In this document: positions 1-11,815 of the stretch, piece after piece
How positions within the stretch are numbered: the stretch's first letter is position 1
How the letters are laid out: each line of letters starts with the position of its first letter
Source: Mytilus trossulus
Taxonomy: Eukaryota; Mollusca; Bivalvia; Mytilida; Mytilidae
Direction: 5' to 3'
DNA length: 64,000 bases
Assembly: GCF_036588685.1 (NCBI RefSeq)
Contig: NC_086378.1
Coordinates: 79,067,127-79,131,126, forward strand
Program-made: the position numbers and the translations under genes
Notes under the pieces: model-generated
The model's input: only the letters and a program-made list of their open reading frames with translations
Databases searched by the model: none
Told to the model about the DNA's origin: nothing

Positions 1-140
1 TAAAATTAAAATAATACAAGACTAACAAAGGCCAGAGGCTCCTGAGTTGGGACAGGCGCAAAAATGCGGCGGGGTTAAACATGTTTGTGAGATCTCAACC
101 CTCTCCCTATACCAGTAGCCAATATAAAAAAGTAAACATA
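1..140 (-). mobile_element. Retroelement 3'-region fragment, inverted
   Basis: The reverse complement matches positions about 2835-2945 of this window closely, including the stretch around AACCCCGCCGCATTTTTGCG. It is therefore a second, oppositely oriented copy of the 3' non-coding part of the retroelement at 2055-3155. Similarity fades after about position 140. The window edge cuts the element, so its real length is unknown. Confidence 0.8.
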
Positions 141-1194
141 TGTGTTTTTCTACCTGTTGTCGGTATGTCACATCGATAACGAGTTTAAGAATGTACAATT
201 ATTCCGACATATTGTAATAAAGAATGTTGGTCAAGGGTAATCATCAATTGTTTTTTTTTATCAGAGGTTACATATTAAACAAGTACACATTTTATAAATA
301 TTTATCATATGTATGTCACATTCGTTTGTTTTGATGACAATAAGCCATTAGTTTTCGAGTATGAATTTTTTACACTTTTCAGTTGTTGAATCTTGGTCGT
401 AATGTCGTCTATAAAATCGCTATATATACCACTTCATTTGAATCCTGGTTGTTAGTTATCATACCACATTTACTCATTTTTATACGAATTCAGAAAACAG
501 ATTCTTTAAAAGTTCTACAAGCAGAGTTATCATACAGGTGTAAGTAACGTTTCTTTCAATATTTAAAAATACAAATATTATAATGCTGCAGTTTCTGGTA
601 TGTTCATTTCACTCGAGACTGTGTGTGATGGCCACTTTGATATGGTCTTTAAATAAATTAATATACTTTTTATCTTTATAATCAAAAAGATTTATCGTTT
701 GAAATATAACACCTTAATTGTTAGACGATATTTATATAAAAAAATGAATGAATTGTAAAGGACCCCTTTCATTATGAATGTTAGAAAATAAACATCTATT
801 AGAATCCATCTTTAAATACCGATTGTTATAGTTAATATATTATGATCTTGTAAAAACTTGAAGGTTATTACGACCAATTTTTTTTAAATTAACTGTTCAA
901 TAATTTTCTATATAAATGTCCTTCAACGATTTGTAAGCTATTAAAAAAATCAAGTTTGGGTCTTTAAAAACGCGAATAGCTTCAATTGATGCCTTCTAAT
1001 TAAGAAGTGAACATCTTTTATATAGAACAGCCACTATCGCATACTTGTATATACAAGAATGAGAATGATTAATAGGCCACCTTGTCACTTACAAGAGTCA
1101 ATATATAGATTTTGTGGACCACAGAGAGTTATATTTTTTATTCATAAAATTGAATTTACTGGTCGCTTGCTGAGAATGCGTCACTGCATATTTT
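141..1194. other. AT-rich non-coding stretch
   Basis: I see no gene here. Between about 310 and 475 there are weak echoes of a dispersed mussel repeat that ends in a motif like ATCATACCACAT. The rest is unassigned AT-rich sequence with stops in all frames. Confidence 0.5.
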
Positions 1195-2054
1195 TAATGC
1201 AGCAGAGCCAATAAAATCATCATAAATACCAGGTTTCAATTTTTTTATTTACGCCAGACGCGCGATCCGTCTATTAATGACTCATCAGTGGCACTCAAAT
1301 CCGAAGAGTTAAAAAGAAGTTGTGCCAAATACAGCTAAGGTAATCTATTCCTGAGGTAGAAAAACCTTAGTTTTACAAAATTTCTTAATGTTTTGTAAGC
1401 TGTTAATTGATAAATATTACCATATTAATAATAAGTCATGTCAGCACAGAAGTGCTCACTATGGGCTGGTGATACCCTCGGGGAATTGAAACTCCACAAG
1501 CAGTGGCATCAACCCAGTGGTATTAAATAAACTAATCATAGATACCAGGATTTAATATTTTGTTGACAACGGATGCGCGTTTCGTTTACCAAAGAATCAT
1601 CAGTGACGCTCGAAATCAAGAAATATAAAAAGGCCAAATACAGTACGAAGTTGAAGAGCATTGATGACCAAAATTCCTAAATTGTGTTCCAAATACGGCT
1701 ACGATGATCTATTCTTGAGGTAGAAAAGCCTTAGTATTTCAAAATTTCATTTATTTTGTAAACAGTTAACTCATAAACATTACCATATCAATGATAAATC
1801 ATGTCAAAACAGAAGTACTCACTACTGGGCTGGTGATACCCTCGGGAATTTACAACTCCACCGGCAGTGGCATCAACCCAGTGAAATTAAATAAACTAAT
1901 CATAGATACCAGGATTTAATATTTTGTTGACAACAGACGCGCGTTTCGTTTACCAAAGACTCATCAGTGACGTTCGATTCAAAAAAGGCCAATACGAAGT
2001 TGAAGAGCATTTATGACCAAAATTCTTAAAAGGAGTGCCAAATACAACTACGGT
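1195..2054 (+). repeat. Tandem units of a dispersed mussel repeat (family P)
   Basis: Units recur at the motif ATACCAGG at 1226, 1542 and 1906, so spacing is 316 and 364 bp. Each unit carries, in order, a GCGCGTTTCGT-like box, CATCAGTGACG, a segment like AAGAGCATTGATGACC, CTATTCCTGAGGTAGAAAA, and GGGCTGGTGATACCCTCGGG. Further copies lie at 11458-11815 (minus), 16939-17101, 17595-17850, 37923-38155 and 57591-58027. The third unit is interrupted by a retroelement and resumes at 3156. I recognise the family as abundant in Mytilus. It resembles tandem-repeat-carrying bivalve MITEs, but no class is proven here. Confidence 0.85.
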
Positions 2055-2061
2055 AAAAAAA

Positions 2062-2547
2062 AATGACAAAAGAGATGATTCTTCATTTCCTATTGTTAAT
2101 TATCCATTATAAAATGATGACGTCCCCTTGTCACCATCTTACGGTGTTTATATATCTCAACTTGTACGATTCGCTCGTGTATGTAACAAAGTTTTAGATT
2201 TTAACGAGAGAAATTCATGTATTACTGAAAAATTATTACTCCAGGGTTTTCGATATCACAAACTAGTCAAATCATTCACTAAATTATATCATCGGTATAA
2301 GGACATCATTCGTAAATATAGCTCAACATGCAGACTTCTTATACGTTCAGGTATTTCACATCCAATTTTTTATGGAAATATTCTTTATAAAGCACAAAAG
2401 TGTCAGTATTCACCTCAGAAACTAACAAAACCTTTCAATAGACTTATCAAGAAGGGATATAGTTACGATACTGTTGTAAAGTCATTAAAGATAGCTTATT
2501 TTGGCGCTAATATTGATTCACTTGTAGGGTCTTTGCATCGGAACTAA
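2062..2547 (+). pseudogene. Reverse transcriptase C-terminal fragment
   Basis: The frame reads RDDSSFPIVNYPL, then a stop TAA at 2110-2112, then SPSYGVYISQLVRFARVC and about 120 further residues to a stop at 2545. The motif SYGVYISQLVRFARVC and the preceding FPIVNYP block are typical of the region after the catalytic palm in a reverse-transcriptase family common in molluscs, cnidarians and fishes. The active-site segment is absent because the insertion is 5'-truncated. The in-frame stop and missing start make it a dead fragment. I do not assign it firmly to a named retroelement clade. Related, more decayed pieces lie at 33880-34090 and 35400-35700. Confidence 0.75.
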
Positions 2548-3155
2548 ACACATTTATTCAAAAAACAGTTGATGGCATGACACGGGTTATGTTCTTCTCA
2601 TATATGTTATGATGGTATGATACTAAACCCCTAACGGGAAGGATTGTGTCTGATATTCATATGATGAAATCATAATCTTTCAGTCAGTTTAACTGAAGTC
2701 TAGAGCTGGCATGTCAGTTAACTGCTAGTAGTCTGTTGTTATTTATGCATTATTGTCATTTTGTTTATTTTCTTTGGTTACATCTTCTGACGTCAGACTC
2801 GGGCTTCTCTTAAATTTTAAATTTACATTGGCTAGAGGTATCGGGGAAGGGTTGAGATCTCATAAACATGTTTAACCCCGCCGCATTTTTGCGCCTGTCC
2901 CAAGTGCAGAGCCTCTGGTCTTTGTTAGTCTTGTATTTTTTTAATTTTAGTTTCTTGTGTACAACTTTAAAATTAGTATGGCGTTCATTATCACTGAACT
3001 AGTATATATTTGTTATGGGGCCAGCTGAAGGACGACTCTAGGTGCAGGAATTCTCGCTACATTGAAGTCCTGTTGGTGACCTTCTGCTGGTTTTGTTTTA
3101 GATGGTCGGGTTGTTGTCTCTTTGACACATTCCCCATTTCAATTCTCAATTTTAT
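2548..3155 (+). mobile_element. 3' non-coding region of the retroelement
   Basis: Sequence downstream of the RT stop codon. Parts of it recur at 1-140 (inverted), 40404-40497 and 45850-46005. It includes the AACATGTTTAACCCCGCCGC block and the terminal TTGGTGACCTTCTGCTG to CCATTTC segment. Confidence 0.75.
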
Positions 3156-3310
3156 AATCTATTCCTGAGGTAGAAAAGCCTTAGTACTTCAAATTTCAAA
3201 TTATTTGGTAAACAGTTAATTTATAAATATAACCATATCAATGATAATTCATGTCAGCACAGAAATACAGAAATGCTATCTACTGGGCTGGTGATACCCT
3301 CAGGGAAACA
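3156..3310 (+). repeat. Family P unit, continuation after insertion
   Basis: Picks up the interrupted third unit at CTATTCCTGAGG and runs to GGGCTGGTGATACCCTC, then is cut off at about 3305. A small hairpin (ATAGCACAG / CTGTGCTAT, 3316-3340) follows. Confidence 0.8.
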
Positions 3311-3427
3311 TTCGCTATAGCACAGACTTTACTGTGCTATTTTTTTAAACTCTTTGCAGTGAACAAATCACTGATGTATTTTCCGATTTCAGGACCTTGT
3401 TGTGTAGTTAAAATGATCTTGTCGTTA

Positions 3428-4586
3428 TTAGGTCTTTCCACTTTTCCGTGGAAAGACCTATTGGATTTCTTCTGATTATTATAATTTTTTTTCTTTTTTT
3501 TCTTCCGCCTAATTTTTTCCTTCGCTGTTTTTTTGTTTAGGAAGATGTCGCTTAGATTTTTGGAATATGATATCGAACAGTTTATACGCTTTTAAAACCA
3601 ACTTTGCTTAACCGAATACTTTCCCAAATAAGAGTTATCTCCCCGAACACTGTTTTTCTTGTTATCTCTAAGGCTTCGCAACCATATAAGAAACCGACAA
3701 ATTTATTTTTCCAAATTGCTCGTTATATCCTCAGGATGTTCTGTTTTATTTTGACCGAAGCCTTATATAGATTCCATATGAGAGTTATCCCCCCTTTTAT
3801 GTTTGATATAAGAATATGCATTTCTAACTGGTAAACCATAAGTGATAGAGACCTAGGGTCTTTTGATTTGAGATCCTTGGTCCAAGAAAATGAAAATAAG
3901 GTCAAGGTCAAAGGTCAAGGTCATATTATAAATTTTTATTTTGGCTTATCTTCACTTATTTTCAAAAGCCGTATAACTTATCTACAAATTATTTTTACAA
4001 AATTTTTAGTTACGACATGTCGTAACACGTAAGTTTTAGTCGAAAGAGTACGTAGACATTTGATGCCAGTTTTGCCCCCTTTTATATCTAATATTAGTTG
4101 TAAGGTAATAAAACTCATTAACAATATATAGTAGAGGCCTAGAGTCTTTTGATTTGAGGTCCTTGGTTGATGACCTCGAAATTGAGCTCAAGGTCATAGG
4201 TAAATGTAACGTTCTAGATTTTGACCTTTGCTTTTACCTCATATGTATACATGATCAAGACATGGGACTTTTTAAATTAGGTTGCAAGCAATGTGATCCA
4301 GAAAAAGACAACCGGAAGTGACCTTTTGTAAACCGGAAGTAGCTATATTTTGTACTTAATTGATGAAAAGTATATAGAACCATATATTTTTGGAATCAGT
4401 GTCAAGTAAACAATAAAAAATTACCGGAAGTAAAAAATGCTCTCCCTTATTTATATCTTTTTGTATAGAAACCATATATTTTTGGAACAAGCGTTCAATA
4501 AGCTGTCATTTGACGCTAAAATTGACATTTAAAACCAAATTTTAATATTTTCATATAAAAAAGGTCTTAACTGGTGGAAAGACCAT
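3428..4586. repeat. 1.15-kb repeat with hairpin ends
   Basis: Starts with a near-perfect palindrome at 3428-3459 (AGGTCTTTCCAC / GTGGAAAGACCT) and ends with a related GGTCTTAACTGGTGGAAAGACC-type hairpin at about 4565-4586. The inside has clustered AGGTCA-type half-sites (3899-3925 and about 4188), two copies of an ACCATATATTTTTGGAA segment about 90 bp apart, and three CCGGAAGT boxes. I recognise it as a dispersed mussel repeat. The hairpin ends would suit a rolling-circle or foldback element, but the class is unproven. Short ORFs inside are not gene-like. Confidence 0.6.
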
Positions 4587-5865
4587 CAATGGTTCTCTGA
4601 ACAATTGGTTTTTAATTTATCCTTACTTTTCGTTTATTATTCGTCGAAAGAACGTAACGTACATATCTATTCAGAAAATGGAGCTGCTGGCAATATATCT
4701 ATTAACTCTACATCACTTTGCTGTTATTGAATTCGGGATCATAGAGTTTGGTACAGCTGACAATGTTATTCTTTTCTCATCATCTAATATAAGTTATTGT
4801 ATTTCTATAAGCTAAGTATTTGAATTATCTATTATCATGATGTTTTGCAAATAAACATTATGCCACAAAAATAATCAATCATAATTTGTTTATTAGTTTT
4901 AAATAAATACAGAAATGTGAACGATTATGAAAATGTAGAGTTAAACATATTACAATGTCTGACTTTTTATTTTGTTTTCGTTTGTTTAATGTTCTACAAT
5001 ATTGCGTGACGCATGCAATGCACTGCCTTGCATTTTAAATTCTTTGCGCTATACCATCGTCTTCTATTGAGGTCATGTCAAATATTTTTTTTATTTTAAT
5101 TTGTACTTCCATGTAGTAAGACTCAACACGAAGAACTTTAAATTAATCGTCATACAATCAAGTCGGGATGGATAGTGATTGTCACTCTTTTAAAGCGGTT
5201 GAAGCTCATATTACTGTTTAAATTTTGATTAATTTTTTGGTTGGGAATATTTATTTTACAATTTATGGCTTATATAGATACTTTTAACACCATAAACAAG
5301 AAGGAAATGTTTTCCATTGTGTTATGTCTAGACGTATCATTTTTACCACAAATATAAAGCTACTCGTACTTTTAATATGGTTATTTTTAAGGACAAGCTT
5401 AGTTTTTTAAACTTGATACAGAATACTTGAGGTTTATGTTTTGGCTGAGTCCTGTGTTTTTTTCATAAAGTAGAATGTATGTATTGTGAGGATTTTTGTA
5501 TTTGTATATATGAGGTTTGGCGCGGTAAGGTGCTTGTACATGTGGGTTGGAACTTGGAACTATGTACATGTTATACTGAACCAAAACACAAAAAAGTCTT
5601 GCATCTTGTGTTACCTTCTGTGATGCCTAAAAAATGCACTCCATTATATGATCGATTGATTTCTATGAGTTGAACGTCCAGTGGAAAATATTTCATGGTT
5701 TTCTCGTATGACAATGCATTCATTTAACAACAACATTTATAATTGATCACGGATTTTACGATTTGTGTAACTGAAAAAAACCCAGGATTAACGCGGACTT
5801 TTCAACTCAATTGGTGAAAAAAGTCAAATAACTCCAAGAAAAATTCAATGAGGAAAGTTAATCAT
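4587..5865. other. Non-coding, nothing recognised
   Basis: AT-rich sequence. The two overlapping 61-64-codon frames around 5400-5670 lie on opposite strands, lack similarity to anything I know, and look like chance. Confidence 0.5.
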
Positions 5866-5935
5866 CAAATCCTCAAACACATCAAAACAGGTTTTATAGC
5901 TATCTGAACCTCCCATTTGTATGACCGTTGCACTT
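5866..5935 (-). repeat. Fragment of dispersed repeat family V
   Basis: The reverse complement contains the GAGGTT...AGCTATAAAACC head shared with the copies at 23919, 41332 and 18873. Confidence 0.5.
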
Positions 5936-6599
5936 GATTCCGTTATATTGAAAGCAATGCGCGAGCAAAACAAACAAAGACATAGGTATACATTTAAAAA
6001 ATTGAAGTACAGTAGTCAAATTGTTATTATCATATTCACTATAAAACAAATAACTAGGTCAACAAACAAAAAGAAAATGGCATAAAAGCAGTCTGTAGAC
6101 AAAACACTCAAGCAAAAATGAAAGAAAAGATTGTAAAAAAATTACCATAGCACAATAAAACAATAATGGTATGAATAAAAACCGCACCACGACAAAGAAT
6201 ATTACCAAAACAATTGGACTAAACAGTTAATGTAAAAAATATACAAGAACTCTATAACTAGTTAACCAGATGATGCTACATACCGTCAATAACTAAAATC
6301 TATAATTCAATACCATTTTGTACTATTTGTCAAGTTGATACATAATATTTATCAAAAATGTCTTGGTATCTCCAGATGCACCTTTGTTTTAGAAAAATAA
6401 CGAGCCGTTCCCCTAGGCTCATCAAATATCTGTTCAGACACTGATGACGATTGATAATGTAAGAGTAGCTAATGCAACCTCTTGATTACCGTATGAATTG
6501 GAAAATATATATCCCATATGAAGGCAAAGTTGTTGTCCTACTGCTAAGGTGGACGAAACTCATAATTTCAAAATTAAAAATCGTCTCGTCTATCATAGA
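5936..6599. other. Non-coding, nothing recognised
   Basis: A-rich, poor in open frames, probably decayed repeats. Confidence 0.45.
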
Positions 6600-6960
6600 T
6601 TCTAGTATTGAGATGACTGATTGTGTCGAATTCGAGTTTTTGGCGTATTGAATTTTAAACCTGATGCTTTTTGTTATCTATTAATCATGTTTTTCTTTGT
6701 CTAATATGTTCTCCTATTTATTTGTATTGTAGTCCTGTAATATTATGTTGTCATGTCAATGTTATATTTAACTTTGCCATTAAAGTGCGAGGTTTGGCAT
6801 GCCATAAAACCAGGTTCAACCCACCACTTTTATCCCCCTTTAAAAGTGTCCTGCACCAAGTCAGGAAGATGGTCATTGTTATATTATTGTTCGTTTCTCT
6901 GTGTGTTGCATTTTAACGTTGAGTCGTTTGTGTTCTTTGAAGACTTTCTTTCACTGCAAA
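6600..6960 (+). repeat. Dispersed mussel repeat (GGTTTGGCATGCC type)
   Basis: Contains GTAGTCCTGTAATATTATG, GGTTTGGCATGCCATAAAACC, ACCAAGTCAGGAAGATGG and GTTGCATTTTAACGTTG in the order I know from an abundant mussel interspersed repeat. The short frames at 6671-7101 derive from it and are not genes. Confidence 0.65.
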
Positions 6961-7204
6961 CAAAATGTTGATCAATCTGATAACCAATTCCCTTGTAGAA
7001 CATGCAGATTGGCTGGTATTGTACCGTTGTTTTGCTGTTCAATGCAATGTTTATTCAAGCCTCAGAATCGCCAAACTCTGAACTCATTCAATTCAGCGTA
7101 GAAGAAATAAGAACTTGATAATACATTTTGTTAAAATAAAATGTTCTACGTTTTACGATTAAACAAAAGCTCCGAACATGTTTATTTTTTAACAAAGCTG
7201 GTGA

Positions 7205-7312
7205 TCTATAATTGAAATTATCCAAATGGAAATGTGAACAGAATATGGCGCGAACATCTACAATTGTAAATTAACCAAATGCAAATGTATACAGAATATG
7301 GCGCGAACATAC
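7205..7312. repeat. Two-copy 54-bp tandem duplication
   Basis: The block ending ATATGGCGCGAACAT occurs twice, at about 7240 and 7294, with similar preceding sequence (ATCCAAATGGAAATGT versus ACCAAATGCAAATGT). Confidence 0.7.
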
Positions 7313-7338
7313 ACATAAAGATGGAGCAAAGCGTAATT

Positions 7339-7352
7339 CCCCCCCCCCCCCC
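7339..7352. repeat. Poly-C run
   Basis: Fourteen consecutive C residues, a homopolymer where length errors are likely. Confidence 0.85.
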
Positions 7353-7869
7353 ACGATAGCTACATTTCAAAAACTTTTTATTGACACATATAAAATCTCG
7401 TCATTGAAACATCTAAAATATGCAAATGTTCAGTGTCAATGGGCCACGAACGAGCGTGGGTCGTATTAGTATTGTGATGTGCCAATGGTACTACAAATGC
7501 CTACCAGATATCGATGACAAACCATAAGTGGTCACCGTAAGATAATTCTTATTATCACAAACTGAATTATATTGCTGTTGACTCCACTTTACCCTTAGCT
7601 TTCGAGGCAAGAAAAAAGATAAGCTCAACCTTGGACGAACTCTTTAAGAAGTTGTATTTCAATACTAAACTAAGCTAATAATGTTCAACATGTTCAATGT
7701 GGTTTTGATTTATTTTTAATCGGTTTTTGAAAATTGTCGATTAGTTGTCTCCTTAATGATAATGTTGCATTAAGTTACAAGTTTTTGTTTTATAGTTTGT
7801 GCCTTTTGTTTTTAAACTGACTTAGAACGTTGCATCTGTGATTGCTATATTTTCAAGTTCAATGAACGT

Positions 7870-8130
7870 TACGCTATTGGTCGGTACTAATGTACTATGC
7901 TTTTCATATCCACCCTACATCAGATTTTGTTTTAAAAGGAATGCTATAAGAGGGTGTTTTTGTGTGGGTAGAAGTTTAGATTTAAATTTAAAACATATTC
8001 ATAAAGGCCTTTCAAATTAGATTTAATAACTTTACGCCCACGCTGAACCATATCAATAATGATAAAACATATATAGAGTTACACATAATGGTAACATCTG
8101 TCCTTCTGTCATCAAATATGCACTTTTATG
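7870..8130 (+). repeat. Diverged direct duplication, copy 1
   Basis: Shares with 8900-9135 the ordered blocks GTACTATGCTTTT, AAGAGGGTGTT, TGTGGGTA, ATAAAGG and a closing TGCACTTT, with many differences. No element ends were seen. Confidence 0.6.
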
Positions 8131-8899
8131 GTGTGAGTGAGACCCCCTTAAATAATATATTTATTTTGTAAATTTAAGTTTCAATATATTTAAAGTGCAG
8201 CAGTTGATAAACAAATTAACCACAAAAATTGAGGAAGGCATATTCTTATGCACTTCTTTTGAAAATGCGCTCTGTGTGACGTGAGTAGAATATAGTATTA
8301 CTTATTGTTTTTGATATATTTTTGTTTAAACTTCATTGTGGTCATGCAATACGTCATACAGAGCTTAATCCCTTGTAAGTTTAATCTTTGATTGTTCATT
8401 ATAGACTTCCTTTGGACTTATTTCATTCTGCTGGGCTTGAAAGGTGTAACATACATCGTACTCTCAGACAGTAAGAAGATAAAACATAATGTTCATATTC
8501 TAAACCAAGTAAACTCTGGTTTATCAGATGAAGACATGAACGAATGACGAACAACCAATGCAAAGGATAAATCGGATCAAGGGACTAGTGACTGGCACTT
8601 CAAAACAAAGAAACTAATTACATTGCGTCAATGTATAAAGTAAAAGAGTGGACGGCTGTTTAAGATTGTGTTCAATTCACGGTGAATGAAGATTAATATT
8701 TATTGCATTTGGTTACTCTAGCTGCTTCTAGTCATTGTGGTTTTAAAATGATACCAATCCTGATTTCAATGATACTATTGGTGGAGAGTTATTGTAAATT
8801 AAGCTTGGATTTTAATTCGTGTTGTACATTTCTTTGTCTATTCGATTGCCGAGCAAATTTATTATTTATCAATGATAAGCGTTCGAAGTGAAATAAAAG
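8131..8899. other. Non-coding spacer between duplicated blocks
   Basis: AT-rich sequence without a recognisable gene or repeat. Confidence 0.45.
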
Positions 8900-9135
8900 T
8901 TTGGTACCAATCACCGCATGAGTACTATGCTTTTTATCGTTTAATTTGTTTTTAAATGGAACACTTTAAGAGGGTGTTATATGTGGGTATATGTTTAAAT
9001 TTGAATCTCAAAACTGATTAATAAAGGTATTTAAATAGACATAACTATCTTCCTACACTAGATAATACAATATACATTAATGCAAAATATATAATGAGTT
9101 AAATAATTGTCAACCGAATTCATCAAGATGCACTT
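8900..9135 (+). repeat. Diverged direct duplication, copy 2
   Basis: Second copy of the block at 7870-8130, about 1.03 kb downstream in the same orientation. Confidence 0.6.
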
Positions 9136-10907
9136 TAATAATCTGATATACGACAGACACCTTATTGTGCCAAAAGAGATCTACCTCAAACAATACGTCT
9201 ATTTTGATGCTTGCGGTTTCCATTACCTTTAATGTGGAAGTTAATAAGGCATAAACACTTAATTAAAAAAAAATACTGCTGACAATTATAGCATGGATAA
9301 TTTTTTATTATAATGCACTTCCGGAAGAAGTGACCTATGGTAACCCGTATTACATATGTCAACTTATATTTGTTAAGCCTAATAGAAGTTCAAACGAAAC
9401 TATGTTATAAACAATGCCATTACATATGTTCGTGTTGGAACAGAAATATCATAACCTTTTTCCGCAAGGAACAACAAATACTGTTATATTTGTTCCAGTT
9501 GAAATATTATTCCAGAATGTAGTTTTCTTTGTTAAACTTTCTTTATGAAGAAACTTCTATTTTATTCCGTTAAATGCTACGAATATTATTAATTCATCCT
9601 TTATAAGATGACTAATATAATGTAAATTGCATGTACTTCAAAAACGCAAACAGGTAGCGTCGGCCAAAATAACAGTAACTTCATTTTGCAGTGGCAGACA
9701 CAATTTCCTTTATTCGATTTATCCGATGCATTGGTTTGTCTTAATATGTTGATGTGTTCATCTAATACAACAGAGTTGACTGGGATTAAAACATGCTAAT
9801 ATATTGTGCTGAAAATACTCGACTATAGAGGGCATCTTTGATTACTTTGAACTGAAAATTTGGTTTCAATGCAACCCAGCTCACTTTCACTGTAAATATG
9901 GAACGAACAGATGACTACAAGTTAAAGTAAAACATATTAACAATTAATACACCAATCCAGTTCTGGAAAAGAGATTGGCCATGATCGACGAAGGACATAA
10001 TATCAAAAAACTAAACGCCACTGGAAAATGAAGGTAAATTTCCATGGCGTTGTCAGTGTATTTTTTATCTATGAGTTTGACTGTCCCTCTTTGATGGTAG
10101 CTCCACTAAGGAAATTTTGTATTGCCGGATGGGTGAAGTCCACAGATTTGATAGCAATAAAAGAGAAACAAATCAGACTGAATTAGAGGCTTCTGATTTG
10201 GAACCGATAGTTATACAGCATATGGCGGGTAAAACATATTATTGATCTAACAAAACTCTTTTAAACGGGATAGCGAAGCAACGATAATAAACTGAACTGT
10301 ACAAAGTAGTTTTGAAAGGTTTGACTTCAAAGTTACAAAAAGCTTGTTTTTATCCAATTCAAATTTATCAGACTTGTATTTATGTCGTGGTAGATTTGTA
10401 GGGTAAGGGTTTAAATTTTTATTATGCATAGAGCTGTTACTGAATATTTACTGAATATTATGACTTTTTAATGAATTGAAATATCAAAAGGAAGGTATAC
10501 ACACAAATTATCGAGTAGGTGATGTGCATCTATGTGTTTCGTGTATAGAAATTAAATCAAATAAGTGTTTGATCTTCCATGGTACGCTCAAATTGTTGTT
10601 TTATGATACGAGACTGGTCTTATTTATAGTCTCAATAAAAAGAGCAAAAACTAAGTTTCGATCTGCATACCCTAAAATTGAAATTAATTTTCTTATTTTA
10701 TTTTGCATACGGTAAAAAAAATTCAATCAAAATTATAAATTCACATCTAGTCATGTCTTGACAAGTTTCCAATTTGCCTCAGCTATAACGAAAAAAAACC
10801 CAAAAAGCATATATCTTATTATTCGTGCGTCAAACTGAAACTCTAATATTTTATTTTTATTACGTTTACGTCTTTTTTTCAGTCATGTACCTTTCACATG
10901 ATTCGGT
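9136..10907. other. Non-coding, nothing recognised
   Basis: AT-rich sequence. Frames at 9337, 10247 and 10476 are short, low in complexity and lack recognisable domains or splice context. Confidence 0.45.
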
Positions 10908-10985
10908 TCTTTAACATCATTAGCCTTTAAATATTTGGTTTTGAGCGTTACTGATGACGGTAAATCCAGAAAGTGTCTTGTTTCA
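10908..10985 (-). repeat. Fragment of dispersed repeat family G
   Basis: The reverse complement reads GGATTTACCGTCATCAGTAACGCTCAAAACC-like sequence (key blocks GGATTTACC and CATCAGTAACGCTC). The same order occurs in the longer copies at 44222-44412 and 44930-45105. Confidence 0.6.
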
Positions 10986-11087
10986 ATTCAAACATGAAGA
11001 AACGACGTTCGGGTTTACTTTAACTTCACAATGATTGATAGCTTGATTGTTTGTGTTCACCGTTTTGTGCAGCACGTTTGTACTGGG

Positions 11088-11445
11088 CATTGCAACCTGT
11101 TTTGTTTTGGTGAAAAAATCTGGAGTACCTCTAGAGAAACCTCGATATTCGGCAATACTTCACACTGATGAGGAGTAAAATGGTATGCATTTCCTGTTGT
11201 ATGAATCACAACAAAAACTTTATTTCAGAGATTTCAAAGAAGCCACCAAAGATCTGCATTTCTTCACATTGCAACCAGCTTTGTTTAGGTCAAAGTAGCT
11301 AGCGTGCCCCGAGAAAAACCTCAACCTTCGGCTATATTTAAAACGGATGAAGATTAAAAGGGTATGCATTTCCTGTTGTACGAATAACAAGAAAAACTTG
11401 TCCTTAGAGATTTCAAAGAAGCCACCAAAGATATGCAGTTCATAG
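11088..11445 (+). repeat. Two-copy 179-bp tandem duplication
   Basis: GGTATGCATTTCCTGTTGTA occurs at 11182 and 11361 (179 bp apart), each followed by a TCAAAGAAGCCACCAAAGAT block. Flanking blocks TTGCAACC and GAGAAA also repeat. The two copies are moderately diverged. Despite the similar length, this is not related to the 180-bp satellite. Confidence 0.75.
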
Positions 11446-11457
11446 CATTTTGATAAC

Positions 11458-11815
11458 TATTTACACCACTGGGTCGATGCCACTGCTGGTGGACGTTTCG
11501 TCCCCGCCGGTATCACCAGCCCAGTAGTCAGCACTTCGGTGTTGACATCAATATCAACTATATGTTCATTTTTATTAATTTTCTGTGTACAAAACTTTGA
11601 ATTTTTCGATAAACCAAGGATTTTCTTACCCCAGGAGTAGATTACCTTAGCCGTATTTGGCACAACTTTTTGGAATTTTGGGTCCTCAATGCTCTTCAAC
11701 TTTGTATTTGTTTGGTTTTTAACTATTTTGATCTGAGCGTCACTGATTAGTCTTATGTAGACGAAACGCGCGTCTGGCGTATAAAATTATAATCCTGGTA
11801 CTTTTGATAACTATA
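11458..11815 (-). repeat. Family P repeat, full unit, inverted
   Basis: The reverse complement runs ATACCAGGA..., a GACGCGCGTTTCGTC box, CATCAGTGACGCTC-like, AGAGCATTGAGGACC, GCCAAATACGGCTAAGGTAAT, GGGCTGGTGATACC and CAGCAGTGGCATCGACCCAG. This is the best-preserved single unit of the family in the window. Confidence 0.85.

Larger units (their letters stand above)
2055..3155 (+). mobile_element. 5'-truncated retroelement insertion
   Basis: This block splits a family P unit. The unit reads ...CTACGGTAA before it and TAATCTATTCCTGAGG after it, where intact units read GGTAATCTATTCC without a break. The insert holds the C-terminal end of a reverse-transcriptase polyprotein (2062-2547) and then about 600 bp of 3' non-coding sequence. 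That sequence ends in the pattern TTGTCTCTTTGACACATTCC, a 3' end I know from many mussel repeats. Start deep in the coding region and an intact 3' end are the usual signature of target-primed reverse transcription. A possible target duplication is only TAA. Confidence 0.8.

Noticed and set aside
2128..2547. Intact 139-codon host gene
   Set aside because: It is the 3' part of a retroelement RT frame that extends upstream past a stop; the apparent start is a TTG within the domain.
11088..11445. Outlying pair of the 180-bp satellite
   Set aside because: The 179-bp period is similar, but the sequence shares none of the satellite's conserved blocks.
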